DNA of 64,000 nt from Haliotis asinina (lineage: Eukaryota > Mollusca > Gastropoda > Lepetellida > Haliotidae): positions 5,511,501-5,575,500 of the forward strand of contig NC_090288.1 of the NCBI RefSeq assembly GCF_037392515.1, written 5' to 3'. The translations under genes were made by a program, and so were the position numbers. This document shows, in pieces, positions 22,901 through 37,900 of the stretch. Below the pieces are notes generated by a model. The model saw only the letters and a program-made list of their open reading frames with translations. It did not search any database and was not told the origin of the DNA. Position 1 is the stretch's first letter. Each line of letters begins with the position of its first letter.

Positions 22901-25900
22901 ATCATCTACCAAAGTAAAAGATAGGAAAGCCGATGATAGTGTTGACAACCACGCACAGCACTTTCAAGTACTCTTCGAAGATAATCAGTACAAGAATAAC
23001 TCCTTCATACCAAAACAGAACACTTTGAAAAACATTATAACATTAAGCAATAAAAATCTGTTTATAAGTCGTCGATCAGTAGTGGACAATATTTTGAGTT
23101 TGTAATCATCTGGAACAATTTTATTCCTTTCTTCCTCATAAATATGTCATCTCATTATCACGTGAGAGATCGTTATCACGTGATCAGTTCAATCGGAATG
23201 AAGTAAGAAAACGCTATTTTGCCCACCTCCATGCGACTTGAATATTTGTCACCACAAAATAAACATTTCTATGGCCTTCACAGATTATCAAACACAAACA
23301 GGAAACGGAATACATATAATTAGCATTTAATTATGTGTTTTCAAGCTATCATAAAATATACCTCGAACGACAAAGGCACCGTAAACAGGAAATTGCACAA
23401 TCGCCCCCCGTGTCCACCAGATAGCCGTGTAAACTGTCTGCAAACTCATTAGATGTACACACCCTGAAGTAACGTGCTGTACTGCATCACACCTGTTGCC
23501 TGTCTCCACCTGTATATTCAGTGATACCCAACTACAGTCATTAACTATGCCTGGCCGCGTTCGGCCCAGTCTTCACTCCAGTGTCACGTGTGTGATACAA
23601 TAAATTGCGTAATCCAAATGAAAGTTAATTGTGTTGCATTCGGCCAAAAAGATGAACCAAGACAAGGACAATTCGCCGCACTGATGTATTTGAAATATGT
23701 ACCTGTGTTTCATAAACATAGCTGTACTACATACACAGTGTTCACGAATAGTGTCTGACCCTCTGACAAATCTGGCAGATTTGCCAACGGTCAGACAAAA
23801 GTCCCCAACCTGCTGGCCCCAGTGTCTGACTGAATATGTCACAATAACTTTTGTCTGAAGTTGTTATTTGTGGCATGTAATACTTGTTCACTGTTTCTAA
23901 ATTTATGTTTATAATGTTTGTCATTATATAATGTTAATAATTTCAAAGCCAATAATGAGAAATGTTAAATCTGAAATGTGTGTTTAACTTTTTTCTGTGG
24001 GTCCTGTGAATTTTCACTGGGTCAGACAGACATCTGAAACTTACAGGATCCAATGTCCTGTTACTGTGAAACACCATTCGTAAACACTGCATACATCTAA
24101 AACATTCAGTGAAAGCTTCATACATTTTCGTTTTTATAACAAATAATGCAATGTTCTCAGGAATGTGCGTGTTCCCTCATTCTGCTGACTCCTGGCGGAA
24201 ACGGGCATTTGGCCGTTCCCAGTCCAACGCAGCATGCAGGATTATACACGGGGCTGGTTGTCTTCCACTGGCCATGCTGTCTTCCAGGAACGAAAACCTT
24301 TTCTGTTTCAAGCATATACATAGAATATGTGTAAACAAGAAAGTCCCAGTTTTTACCTGAAGTAGATCTGGTAATGTGTGTTGTTAGTTTTGTTGTAGAA
24401 AAGGTATGTATGCAAATACGTATGTATTCGATCTAATTGAAGTTGCCTGTATGTGTACAGGGTAAGTGAAACAACACATTCTTACCTGAATATACTGTGC
24501 ACACTGAAGGGGATGGAGGAATGATGTCTTCCAGGATGAGGGATGTTACGCAAATCGCCGACATGATGCACAATTCTTCAGAAAATGATGATTTGTAGAC
24601 TTAACATGATCTTACCGAATGCGTAATGTATCCGCCAGGTCATATGGAGTTTGATCGAAAGAGGGGGCGAAAGATACTACAACCTGCAGGGGGCGTTATG
24701 TTTCCTTATTTAAATTTGTATTTTCGTACTTTTTTCATTTCGAAATTATGTCACAAAGTGTGATTTCTTTTTTTAAATGCCTTTATCAAATCATGTCAAT
24801 TTCCGAAGGCATAAATTAGGTTCAAGTTACTTATATGCATTTTCATGATCAACAAGTCATCATTCGCAAGCTGGACCGTACAGAGGAACACCATCCTCAA
24901 CTTGCAATAAGCAAACACGAGATCAGTGAGCCGCTTGAGCGGCTCACCAGAAACCTTATAAAAGTTACCGTCTAATTAGTTTGTTTTCTTCCCAACTTCT
25001 GTCATTTTATACAATGCACATCTATTTACGGTGGTCTTAAAAGAAACATCATTTCTCTTTCAAGAGGTTCAGAAACGCTAATGCGGGCATAAACTGATAT
25101 GTACTCTGGAAGATACGATATCCACATGTCAACACCATGAGCTGTAATGAAATATCGAAGCAGGTATTTTAGTATAACACTAATTTTGATCAGTACGAGA
25201 TGTCAGCTTTGGCTGGCACCGCGAGTGCCTTTTTTCAGTGTGCTGTGTGGAGTTACACAATGGACGTACGTCACTTCCGAAAAATATGCAAATGATTTAA
25301 TAGTTTTCGCAGGATTACTTTTGACAAAATTGGCAAAGTTTTGATTCATGCAAGATGCGGTAGGGGTCGTATTAGTTTCAAAATATTCTGTAACTTTCTG
25401 CAAGATGAATACGTTGACATTTCCACCAGTAATACATTCAAATGAAATAAATCACCTTTTCATGAGCGATGAGTTGATTTTTGTGTAATTGGCATGTGTA
25501 AACAGCCGACCTTGGGCGTGGTATTCTGCTTTCCCGATGTTTTCACGTGCCGAAAAAATCGAAAATACAGAGGCCAAGTATGCATCAACCTAGGATGATT
25601 GTAAATATTTTGTCGGACAAACAACTTGTATTCTGCAGGTTGTAATCTGTTCAGTGCAAATGACGAAAGCGTGGCATCCGAGATCGAAAAACCTGTTCAT
25701 TCACGACTGTCAAGTACCCCACCACCCTTGGGGATTTTACGGGACGCTTTAATTACCCTGCATCGTGTTCGCACCCAATCGAGGTGGTTCCACGGTGATT
25801 GAATTAATTAGGGGGAAGCGCTTCAGTTAGTACCGTGGAGCGCACCGTCTCGCGGACAAGAGACGATAGGCCGTCTCGCGTACACGTTACGTCTCGGACT

Positions 25901-28900
25901 GCTCCAGGGATGCATGCAGACATGAAAATCACTCCGAAGTTAGGCACAGGGACATTGTTCTATGAATCCTTTCAGACCACTCACAGATGCATCCACGAAA
26001 GAATAAAGATGACTCATCGGAGAGTTGCTGGCTTACATCTTTGATGCCGACACCTACAAGATGATCTATGATGACTTGACGTTTTGACCTTCCCTCCGAT
26101 TACGCTGATATCTAACATCCCAGACAACTTATCTATGATTTCCATACATATATATCAGCATCAACATATCCCGATTTACTCTAAAACCGACTCGGCGACT
26201 GAACTCGAGCACCTTCAGCATTTCACCAGGAAGGGTTCCCCACATGCTTCGTCAGGATACTACAGCTTGAGATATGGTCATTTATCTTCTGTGAATGTGG
26301 GCATGCAACTATTCTACTAGACCGATGCATGCGAAATCAGCATACCGTTTACCGTTCACCGTTTAACGCAGAAGCTTCCAACTTGAAAGAAGATAAGATG
26401 ATTTTATCTACTCTTCTCACTTCGAAGAAGGATCAACAATTCATCTCCATGCATCTCTCACTAGTACCAGGTTGTCATGCACCAGCAGTGAGGACTTCAA
26501 CAAGGTTATTTCGATGCTTCATACAGCCTGGTTACTACAGTCAACCTGAACCAACATGAGGAAGCATGGGAATGTATGAGATAATGACGGTATAATCTTC
26601 ATTTGAAGAACACCAACACAACCACTAGGACAGTCTACGTACGTGAGTATTATGTGGCGGAAGGTTTGGAGCGTTTGTGCTCAGTAATCTATACACATGC
26701 TCATTTGTATGTCTTCGAGACAATCCTGAATGTTAGTGAGGGTATCACGGACTGCAGAGGATTTCTTGTGCTTCTCAGTCTACTCACGTCAGCGCAGCAT
26801 TTGACCTAAAGGGGAAGACTACCACTACACACATCACAACTTTGCACAGAGACTTATTTGACAGAGCTGAACTGCAACGGTCATCTCTATGTAGAAGCAT
26901 CGCTACAAGGTTTGGGTGCCAACCTGGACAACAAGGTTGCAGCAGGAAATTGGGCGAGCAATGAACGCACTCTGCATATCAACCACCTTGAGATGAAAAT
27001 TGTAATCAACGCAGTATGACACTGGACAACAGCATTGAGGAACAAACTACTGATGGTCCACACAGACAATGGCACAGTAGCTTTCTACATAAATAAACAA
27101 GGTTCAACATGATCTTACATGCTGATACAGCTAATTTTTGAACTCTTTGGCACAACGACTTATATCTCTACATAAAGGCATGCCACATCCCAGGTACATG
27201 CATCATCATGCCAAATGTTGTATCACGTCCTCTACAACCATGATGACTCCAGGAGAGTGAATTCATCAAGAATCCTTTCAAACTCAACAGTCAGACATTC
27301 AGATCACCCCAAATAGACATATTTACCACCAGGTTCAACAGATACCAACATTTGTATCTCCAGTTTGCATGGACAACAGCTGCTATCATCTCACGGGAAG
27401 GAAGGAATGATTACGCTTTCTCACTACTAGTCTTCCTACTGGATGTCATCAAAAAGATGAGATAGACAACGATGCTGCTACTAACTTTCATCACGCCTAA
27501 TTACTAGGACAACCATCACTGAGACTCCCAGAATGGAAGAACCTACATGTCCATCCGCACACCAAACAAGCGCTCGGACATCATTCCAACACATGGATTG
27601 TATCAAAGCCTTGAAACATCAAGGATAAGGCACAAGAGCAACAAAAGACAGTTACCTTAGTTGTACGTAGATCTACTCAATCCTTAAACGATGATAAATG
27701 GATGCGATTTGAGACATACACCATGCAGAAGGGCTTCACTTCAACGAAAGTCACACATCCCCAAGTAGCAGACTACTAATGTCACCTATGGCGTACTAGA
27801 GGACTTAAAGGTTGTACACTATTGACCTACTTACTGGCACTCACCTGTCACCACCAGGAGAACTGGGGTCAAGCTGATGAAAGTGACGGTTTTACTTGCC
27901 CTACTACACTCATTCAAGCTGGAAGACCAGCACTACAAATTTAAGTCACCAGTTTGGGGCTTGAATGTTGTACTTCATCATTTCACCAGTGACACTTACA
28001 AGCCTCTAGATCAGACATCCTTCGAACTGTTGACACAAACATTATGCTGTTTCTACTTGCCATAGCTACGGCAGCACAGATATCTGAAATACATGCTCTG
28101 GACTTCAATTGTACATGGTTCAACACCAATCATCATGAGATAGAGCACCAGGAGATTCCAGAATCTATCGTGTTTTGACCCACCACTGATTCCATCAGTT
28201 TCTTTAGCAAATGAGCATTAATCAGGATACGGAAAAGTTGTAATTTTCTCAATAAAATTGATATTTTATAATTATCCTGACTCATGATGTCAAGTCCTAC
28301 CTACCACCACACTCAGACACTTTGGATTCTTTGCAATTCTCGTGTCGGGCTTATGAAATTATGGAGAGAGTGACAAACAGGACTGGTCATGTGACCGATG
28401 TGATGGGGGTAAAGGGGGCCAGTGATGTCACATGACAGATTATGACATCATCATATGAACTGTATTCTTTCCCATGTAATGACAATGTTTGTTACAAGTT
28501 TAAGGAGACAAATAATCAGAGTACAGTATGAATGAATGTCCTTGATCATTGCATCTTTTGACCTTGTTATCACCTCCTCCTCTTTCCTCCGCAGCCGAGA
28601 AAGCTTGAATGATAATTCAAAGTGAGAATAATTGCTTGTCTGTGTTGATGAAGTATGCATTGTTTGGCGGGGTTGGTAGCTTACTGTTTTTGCTATTCCA
28701 GACTATGGTTTCACCACTGAAAACCCCAATGACATTCCTCGTGGACCAAGATTCCTTGTTGAACCATCCGACACAACAATCCTGGGATCCACTACCGCTG
28801 TGTTCATGGAGTGTGTTGCCCATGCGGTCCCTGACGCCAAGTACCAGTGGTATAGGTTTGTGGATAATCGAACCTTCGCACTGGATGCTTCGACAGACAG

Positions 28901-31900
28901 TCGCTACACCCTGACCAATGGTCGACTGACGATCAACAATCCAACTACTCGTGACGAGGGCTATTATCAGTGCAAAGCATCGAACTATCTCGGAGTTGCT
29001 CTCAGCAAGACTGCCCAGCTATCCTTTGGAGGTATGTTGGCAAAATAGTTTACATTTACTCATTAGAGACTTAAGCTTGGACAGCCATCATCTCTTTAAA
29101 ACCCTAAGTGTGCGTTATCACATCTCAGCTTGTAGTAACAACTTATAGATTGCAACATAGTTGCAACATCAGAAACTCAAAACTTGTTGCAACCAAGTTT
29201 TAAGAAATGACTTGTCCCAATCCTGCTACAAGGCAAAGACTTGTGACCAGTCACTTTGCTGAAGCCATGTCCCTGATGGAATATTGCTGGAATATTGGTA
29301 GCAGTAGGAAACCAAATAATACCACTAACTCATAATGCATGAGACAATGAATTAAGGATTTGGGGGTACCTAAGGATCTGCTATAAAGCTGCCCACTACT
29401 GAATGGTAGAAGTATAATTAGGTTCTGAAGGCATCAACCTGTGGTGCCAATAAAAAAATTCATCTTGTTTCATAATCAAGTTTATAAAGGCATTAACCTG
29501 TGATGCCAATAAGTATATTCAATTCTTCTTATAATGAAGTTCTGAAGACATCAACAGTGAGTTTCGAATATACAGAAAGGGAGAGGTATCACCACTGATT
29601 CTGTCCTTTGGTCCTTTCAGTGTTATCTTATTTCAAACTTTGTGCATCATCTGCATGCAGATTCTAGTTTAGAATTGACTACCAGCAGCCTTTGACAATC
29701 ATAAGAACTGACCAACTGATTGTCTTGATTGAGCAATCGGTGGATTGTCTGGTCCAGACTTGTATCTTTATTGTATGTTGTGTATTATTAATTGCAGCAT
29801 TCAACCAGAAGCTAACTTTATTGTGCTTTTAATGTGTCTGTCTTATGTTGTGTCGTGAATTCTTCAGATCTGGGAGAATTCTCCAATGTTGGTGTGGCGC
29901 CGACGGTGACCAATGAATACGAGGGTGCTCAGCTTAATTGTCCTCCCATCACAGTGAAGCCAGGTAAATAATTAACCATCTGTGATGCTGTTTGTTGCTT
30001 TCAGATGTATCTGCAACACAGATTCAAAAACCAAAATGTGACATCACACTAATTTCTTTTGTGATAGTAGACATATATGATATTGTCTAAGGTCTGGTCA
30101 TTTCCTGACAAGGGAGACAATCTTATTGATATGAGGTCAAAGTTTATTCTCTATTTTACTGATACTTTTGATTATTTCTGGTGGTGTCTGGGCATTTGGG
30201 TAGCCTAGTGGTTAGAGCGTTAGCTTGTTATGTCGAAGATCCTGGTTTGATTCCTCACATGGGCACTATAAGTGAACTCCATTTCCTCCATCCCCAGAGC
30301 CTCAGTGATATTGCTTGAATATTGCTAAGGTCATCCTTAAACCAAACTCACTCACACACAGCTGGTTTCTGTGTTAAACACTATGTCTGGCTTTGTTTTG
30401 GTATGTTAATAATTGAGAAGAAAATCCTTTAGCAAGATTTGGCTGCATCCAAGTCCAGTTTTTCTTGACCCCTAGACCCTCAAGCTTGTCATTAGAAATT
30501 ACTCATACTTTGTCCTATTTGCCATGATAAGTTATTTGTAGGGAGTGAATACAACAACTTACTGGTTCCAAAATCAACATCAGAACCACTATATTTAAGC
30601 TTGTAACAGAAGAAATTATTCCTTTTTGGGCAAGTTTTTAATTTTATTTGAGGTTGGAGGTGGAGAGAGATCTATCATTCCTCAAAGAACAACAAAAATG
30701 ATTAAAGTAGGAAGTAAATTCTGAAAATTGAACATTCACTGGAAGGTGTAAGACAAGCAGTGTACTCACCAGGCTGTGGTTGTTTGCAGCGGCCAAGTAT
30801 CAGTGGTATAAAAACAACGTTGCCAACTTCATCCGACCAAGTCTGCAGTCCTACATCTTCATCTCGAACAACGGCAAGCTTTACTTCTCCGAGGTGACAG
30901 ATATGGATGAAGGGAGATATCACTGCATCGTCTCTCTCACAAGTAGTGACAGGACCAGCAATTACATTGGTTCCTCTCAGACTCCAACTAAATCCAGTCT
31001 CGGTTTTTTGCTTGATGTGGTTACTAAAGGTAGGTATACAAGAGAACATTCTTATAGTTTTTAGACACAGCTTTGAAGTGGCCTTATTAGGTGACTTGTA
31101 CTTTGTAGTTGCTGCATATTTGTGTTACGTATGCAGGAATTATGCTTGTCATCTCTGTTTTTTTGTGTATCTGGGCATTTCTAATTTCATTGTCTTCACA
31201 GGAAGTGGTTCTGTTCTTAATGATCAACTTGAATTTCACAGGAAGTGGTTCTGTTCTTAATGATCAACTTGAATTTCACAGGAAGTGGTTCTGTTCTTAA
31301 TGATCAATTTGAATAATCATGGTTGAGTCAATTTCATTGTCTTCACAGGAAGTTGTTCTGTTCTTAATGATCAACTTGAATTCTGTTCTTAATGATCAAC
31401 TTGAATAACCATGGTTGAGTCAATTTCATTGTCTTCACATGAAGTGGTTCTGTTCTTAATGATCAACTTGATTAATCATGGTTGAGTCAATCACACATGT
31501 GAAGTGCAGGATCACAGCCTAGTTCTTCACGTGATCATACTGTGAGGTCATAGCTCAGCCATACACATGATCAAATTGTATTGTAATGATCCAGTCTTAC
31601 TGATACTCGGATAGCTCCCTACTTCATTCATTCATTCATTCATTCATTCATTCATTCATTCATTCATTCATTCATTCATTCATTCATTCATTCATTCATT
31701 CATTCTTGGTCATCTGTTTAGCTGGAGGAAACTACCGACCCATTATCCAGGATGACTTCATCTCCGTGTACCCGCCACAGCCCAAGAAGGGACAAGACAT
31801 ACAGCTGGAGTGCTTTGCTTACGGAACGTGAGTACTCCCAGGATTCTGGGGCTGACTTGGGCCCAAAAAAACCTACAGTGCTCACATGAATATATTAATG

Positions 31901-34900
31901 GGATGGTCTGGTCAGGTGAATCTGTTGATTAGTCGTCATGGTTTAGTTGTTTAACTCCACACTCAGCATTATTCCAGCTATATTGTGGCAGTCTGTGAAT
32001 AATCAAGTGTAGATCCAGTGATCAACAGCATGAGCAACTGGGATACGATAACATGTGTCAACCAAGTCAGCAAGTCTGACCACAATCAGGTTGGGTACCT
32101 CTTACTTCAAGCATGAATTGCTGAAGACCAATTCTAACCCAGATCTTCACAGCTGTGCATTGTACATGTGCAGAGGATCAGTCACCTGATTGACTGGTCC
32201 ATCCTCAGTCACTGTTAATTAGCTTATGTATGGGGTTCATCAACTAACAAATATTCTCTTGCCCTGCTATAGAGATTTCTGATTGTTTGGTTTGTGATCA
32301 AGGTAGCAAAACTTTTTGTTGGGGTTTCCCTCTTCTCTCACCTAATGTTGACATATTCTAAATAAATGGCATCATTCACAGATTTTCTTATTCAGGTCTA
32401 ACACTACAAGCACTTACTTGATTCATTGTTAGGGTAACCCAGTGGTTAAAACATTGATGGGGTTATTTTGTTCTCAGCTCCCTGAGGATTGTGCAGTTTC
32501 AAGCTGCTTGTACTGAGTGTGTTTATTCTTTACTTCAAGGGGCCCTTGGTATACCAGTGGAGCAGAGGATTCTGCAGTTTCAAGCTGCTTGTACTGAGTG
32601 TGTTTATTCTTTACTTCAGGGGGCCCTTGGTATACCAGTGGAGCCGCTTATTGGGGAAGGAGATGCCGTCACGGGCGAGGTACTCCGACCACAACCGTGT
32701 TCTCACCATTCTCAACGTTGCGCCAGAGGACCAGGGAGTCTACAAGTGCCGTGTGTACAGTTCCACCACAAAGGAAGCTGACGAGAAGGCATATATACTC
32801 AGAATTCAATGTGAGTCAGGAAATAGCATCATCTGTTGTCTTGTCTTCATCATCATGAGGTGGTATGGTAGTGTTAAATGCAGTGTAAAAGTAAACTCAC
32901 TCACTCATTGGCGGTAGTGCTAAGGTTACTGGTGGCAATATGGATGATCAAATTCTGCATTACACCCTAGATTCAGTATTGAACGGCTGTGATTTTTGTT
33001 ATTAAGTAACAGATTAATGCAAGATAAGAGGGTATATAATACATACAGCAGAGAACCCCATTGTTTATACTACTCATACAGAGCATCATACCATGCATTT
33101 GGATGTTTTGTAATGAAACTCATTTCTCTTCGCCCATGACATCTTGTCGTTCAATACAAAACATCCAAATCTTCAAACTTGAAGTTTCTCTCTTCCAATG
33201 ACATCTTCTTGTACAAAATGCAAAACTACCTGTGAAGGGTCGTAGTAGAATAGGCCTTCAGCAAAACATGCTTGCCATAAGAGACGACTATGCTTGTCGT
33301 AAGAGGCGACTTAAACAAGATCGGATGGTCAGGCTCACTGACTTAGTTGACATATGTGATCGGTTCCAGATTGTGCAGAACGATGCTCATGCTGTTGATC
33401 ACTGGATTGTCTGATCTAAACTTGATTATTTACAGACTGCCCCCATATAGCTGGAATATTGCAGAGTGTGGCATAAAATTAAACTCACTCACCCAATACA
33501 AAACATCCAAATGCACAAGTATGATGTTCTCTATATGTATTGGACACAATGCAAATGATGCATAATACATTTATTCATAACCCCTGTTCTTGAATACTAC
33601 TCTATTGCATAACAGTGAGTGAGTTTAGTTTTACGCCATGCTCATCAATGGTTGAGCTAAATCGTGGTGGTCTTTGCATAACAAGCTGCATGGATGTAAA
33701 AGTAGAACTGTTGAGAATCTGTCCCAAAAATACTTTATGCAGATTCCCTAGTATTTCCTGACTGCAATTTATAGTGACCCGGAGCTTACATGTTTCTCTC
33801 ACGCAAGTTCATCTCGGGAACATAAATTTCCAAAAATGCTTTGTTATCAACTGTGAAGAAGTTCTTTAGCAGTCAAAGTTGACTTTAACATTGATATTAT
33901 CTGCATGATTTATTTATTTATTGCTGATATTTTTTGTTCATTTTCTCGTCACAGCCGAACCCTACTTCACATATCCTCTGAGGAACCAGCACACTGACGT
34001 GGGGGGACAGTTAACATGGCACTGTGAGGCTGCAGGGACACCCACACCCACTTACACGTGGTACAAGGATGGGGTACCGCTGAGGAATCAAACTGGCTAC
34101 TTAACTATCCGCCGGAACGCTCTCACCATACAGGGCTTGAACCAAGAGAGGGACAGCGGCATGTACCAGTGTGGCGCCACAAACCAACACAATACTGTGT
34201 ACAGTACAGCTGAACTCAGGGTGCTTGGTGGGTATAGAACTCTGTTTAGTCACTGGCCTAGTGTTTGTAGAGGTAGAAACATAGAATTGTCTCTTATGGC
34301 ACTGTCAGGTGCATGAAAGTTATTGTGAGATGTTTGTGGATCAAGACATTGTCAGGTGGTTATGTGTCAGCTGGAAATGTTGAATGTTTGTGGTATTTGT
34401 GTCTTTATATGTTGGAAATTGAAGGACATCTCTGCATGTACAAACAACTGTTGTGGAAGTGTAAGCATTTATCCATAAGTTCTGTCTAGAAGTAGCAATA
34501 GTAAATGTTGACCCAGTGATTCTTGTCACTGGGTTTGGTGACCCTCTGAAAATCACATAATTTCTTTCGTTTGAACAAAATGAGAAGTACTGGTATTAGG
34601 ACCTGGCAGTTCATTTCCCACAAAGGTTTTTACTAAACACTATCTTTTTCCTGAGTATGATTTTTCCATTTATATGAAAATTGTTTGGTCTAAAATTTAA
34701 CAGAGAAATTGAAAAAGACTCTAAGGTCAGTTTCCACATTTCAGAATTTGCTCCCTCATTTGCCAAGCATCCTCTACAGCGGGGCATTTCAGCATCAAGG
34801 GGCGGCAATGTCACCATCATATGTGACCCCGAGGCTGCTCCTGCTCCGGAATATGAGTGGTTGAAGGGTGGACGTAATCTTGGTCTGACAAAGGGAGGTG

Positions 34901-37900
34901 ACTCTGGCAACCTCAAAATGTTGATGAATGGAAACTTGTACATAACATCAGTGCGAATGGCTGATGCTGGACGCTACACTTGCAAGGTGACAAATTCCGT
35001 CGGATCAGCTGAAGACTCCACTGAGCTCGCTATCGTCAGTAAGTCATACATTTAGATGTTTTGTTGTTGATGTGATAATTTATTATCTTCCTCTGCATAT
35101 ACTGCAAGGGGATATGGTCAACTCCTTGCCTGAACGTAATTATTTCATTTCCAGAGTATGACTAACAAAATGTTCATTAAACAAAACATATACTGAGTAA
35201 AGAAAGAAACTTCACAGTAATTTTTAAAAATAATGAATTATTTTGCCGTGATCTATGTATCCGAAGTGCGATCCCTATCTTTCAACTCAAGAAAGTCATT
35301 AGCAAAACCCTCTCAAACCCATCCATTTATCATGCAAATGACAGTACCACATCAGGTTTTTGCACATGCAGTCAATCACATGATCTTTGCATCAAAGTTT
35401 TCTTCATTTGCACATGTTTGCATTGGCCTCAAGAATTGAAAAAAACAGTTTTAAACCACAGTTCTAATGGTACTTTAAATGCCATGATTGTCAAATGTGC
35501 AACGTGAACGTGCTATTGGCATATTGCAAGTGGGAAGATCATGTCACAAGAGCAATGGGATGCAGCCGTCGTACTGGGTATGGTCGTCTACAACAAAGTG
35601 GCATCACTTTTGATCGCCCAAGGTCGGGTTGTCCACTCATGAGCAGAAGATCGCCAAATAGTCCTATGTCACCTACATGACAGATTTCTGCCGGCTACAC
35701 GAACCAGGGCTAGGATGTTTAGGTCAACTGTCCTCACAGCCCATTCAAAATCGGTTATAGGCTGCCAATCTCCATTCTTGACGTCCATATTGTGTGGGCC
35801 AATATTGACGTTTCACCAGCGTCAACGTCTGCTGTGGGCCCATTGTCACCTCCGATGGATCCAGAGAGACTAGAATCGAGTCGTCTTTAGTGATGCATCC
35901 AGGTTTACCCTCAGATTCACGGATGGCATCCATAGAGTCTGGAGACAACCTCATGAACAGTATGCCCAAAGTTGCATGGTGTGGGGTGAATTCCATGGGA
36001 ACAGTTGTTCCCGATTTCTGGTCATCGGTGGAAACCTCACAGCTTCTGCTTACCGCAACCAGGTGCTCACCCCTGAACTCATTCCTTTCATTGCGGCTCA
36101 TGGCCCAGGTGTACAGTTCCAGCATAATAATGCTTGGTCTCATACCTCACAGTGATGTTGACTTGAAATTTCCTTCAAAACACTGGAATCAACGTCATGG
36201 ACTGTCCATCGAGGTCCCCTGACCTAAATCCACTAGAGCACATTTGGGATGCACTTGAGCAAAGACTTCATGGTCTTAGGACCCAACCTCAGAATTTGCA
36301 GGAACTTGGCACTGCCTTGCAAGAGCCATGGTGCAGAATCACCAAAAACATGTTCACAAGCATCAGGCGGTCAATGAGGAGACAGTGTTTGGCAGTGGTG
36401 AATGCGCGGGGCAGCCATACACAATATTGAACTGAGAAATGTCGAATTTTTATTCTTGTGACTTGACATTCTGTATATCCATGTTTTGGAACGGCAGTGT
36501 AGCCTTATGGAACTGATTGTGGCACTGTCATTGTATCAAGTACATCACCCAGATTGCAGCAATCAAATAATTTAACCATCTTATCATATCGTGTTCTTTT
36601 ATAGTGCCCTGAAGAAAGAATGTTAAGTTTCTATTTTGACTTAGTATATTTTGCAGGAAAAATTGGAAGCTATATCAAAAAGAACTTAAAATGGTGCATT
36701 TTGCTATTTACAGACTTTTTTATTTCTCTCAATTTACATGGATTTATTTTGACACAGTCTGAAAAGGGAGGGGTGGGCTTCATTTCTGGAGCATAATTAA
36801 GAAACAGTATCATTCAACAAAACTTGTTTGATATATCAGACAGATCTTTAAGTGGTGCCTTTTGCTCCTTGCAGATATTTTGCATTTTTATTTTCACAAT
36901 ATCTGGGGGAACAATTTGGATTTAGCTCCAAATGGGAGGTCTGAATGGGCTTCGTTAATGAAGCAAAACTATTCAGTGTCTTTTAAAAAGACTTTGCGAT
37001 ATTTAACACATCCCAAGATAGTGCCTTTTGCTGTTCGCAGACTTTTTGCATTTGTATTTTTCATGATTTCCATAGAAACTGTCAGACCTTAAGTAACTGT
37101 CAGATGATTTTTTTCTTTCAAATATGTGGATACTAGGAGGGTTTTCCCACCTTCTTATGACTTTTGTTTAAAGAGTCAGTGTTCCATATAAGTTATGCTC
37201 ATTTATGAAATATTGTTTGAAATCATCTTGCAGCCCAAACTGTGATGAGCGTGAGACCGACCAGTGAGGATGTGAATGTCAACTCCACGGCCACACTGAA
37301 ATGTGAGGCTTCAGCCAGCCAGAACATGGACATGGTGTACTCCTGGATGTTTAATGATCATCTCATTGATGTCGACAATAATCCTTACTACAGAATGGTG
37401 AGAACAATATTGCATTTTCGGTACCATCCGAGTACTCTTCATAACAAGTTGCAAAGTTGTGATCTCGATTACTGGTTAAGGTAAAGTTATCCGTGGCTAG
37501 AAGAGCTTTTGGAGCTTTGAGGGGTTGGGTAGTCTAATAGTTAAAGTGTCCACCCTTCACACTGAAGACTTGGATTCAATTTCGCACATGAACACAATGT
37601 GTAGGACCCATTTTGGATGTCCCTGACATGATATTGCTGGAATATTGCTAAAAACTGCGTAAAAAACTCTCTCACTCATTTTGAAAATGGACCTGTGAAG
37701 ATCCGCAGTAAAATAGGTCTCCAGCAACCCATGCTTGCCACAAAAGCTGACCTACTTGTCATCAGAGGCGACTAATGGGATCAGATGGTCAGACTCGCTG
37801 ACTTGGTTGACAACTTCAGAAATGTCTGTTTACAGGAATAAATCCAGATTTTGACTGTTTTGTATGAATTGTGTGACAGATAAATGGAAACATTTTTGGA

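Noticed and set aside
30702-31049. A 115-codon minus-strand frame
   Set aside because: It is the antisense shadow of contactin exon 8.
32489-32619. In-frame upstream extension of exon 10 through both duplicated copies
   Set aside because: It would need another acceptor joining in phase 2; the downstream TTCAG gives the exact frame and a normal Ig3 length.
35745-36222. Open frames on both strands over 100 codons
   Set aside because: They are broken pieces and antisense shadows of the Tc1/mariner transposase.
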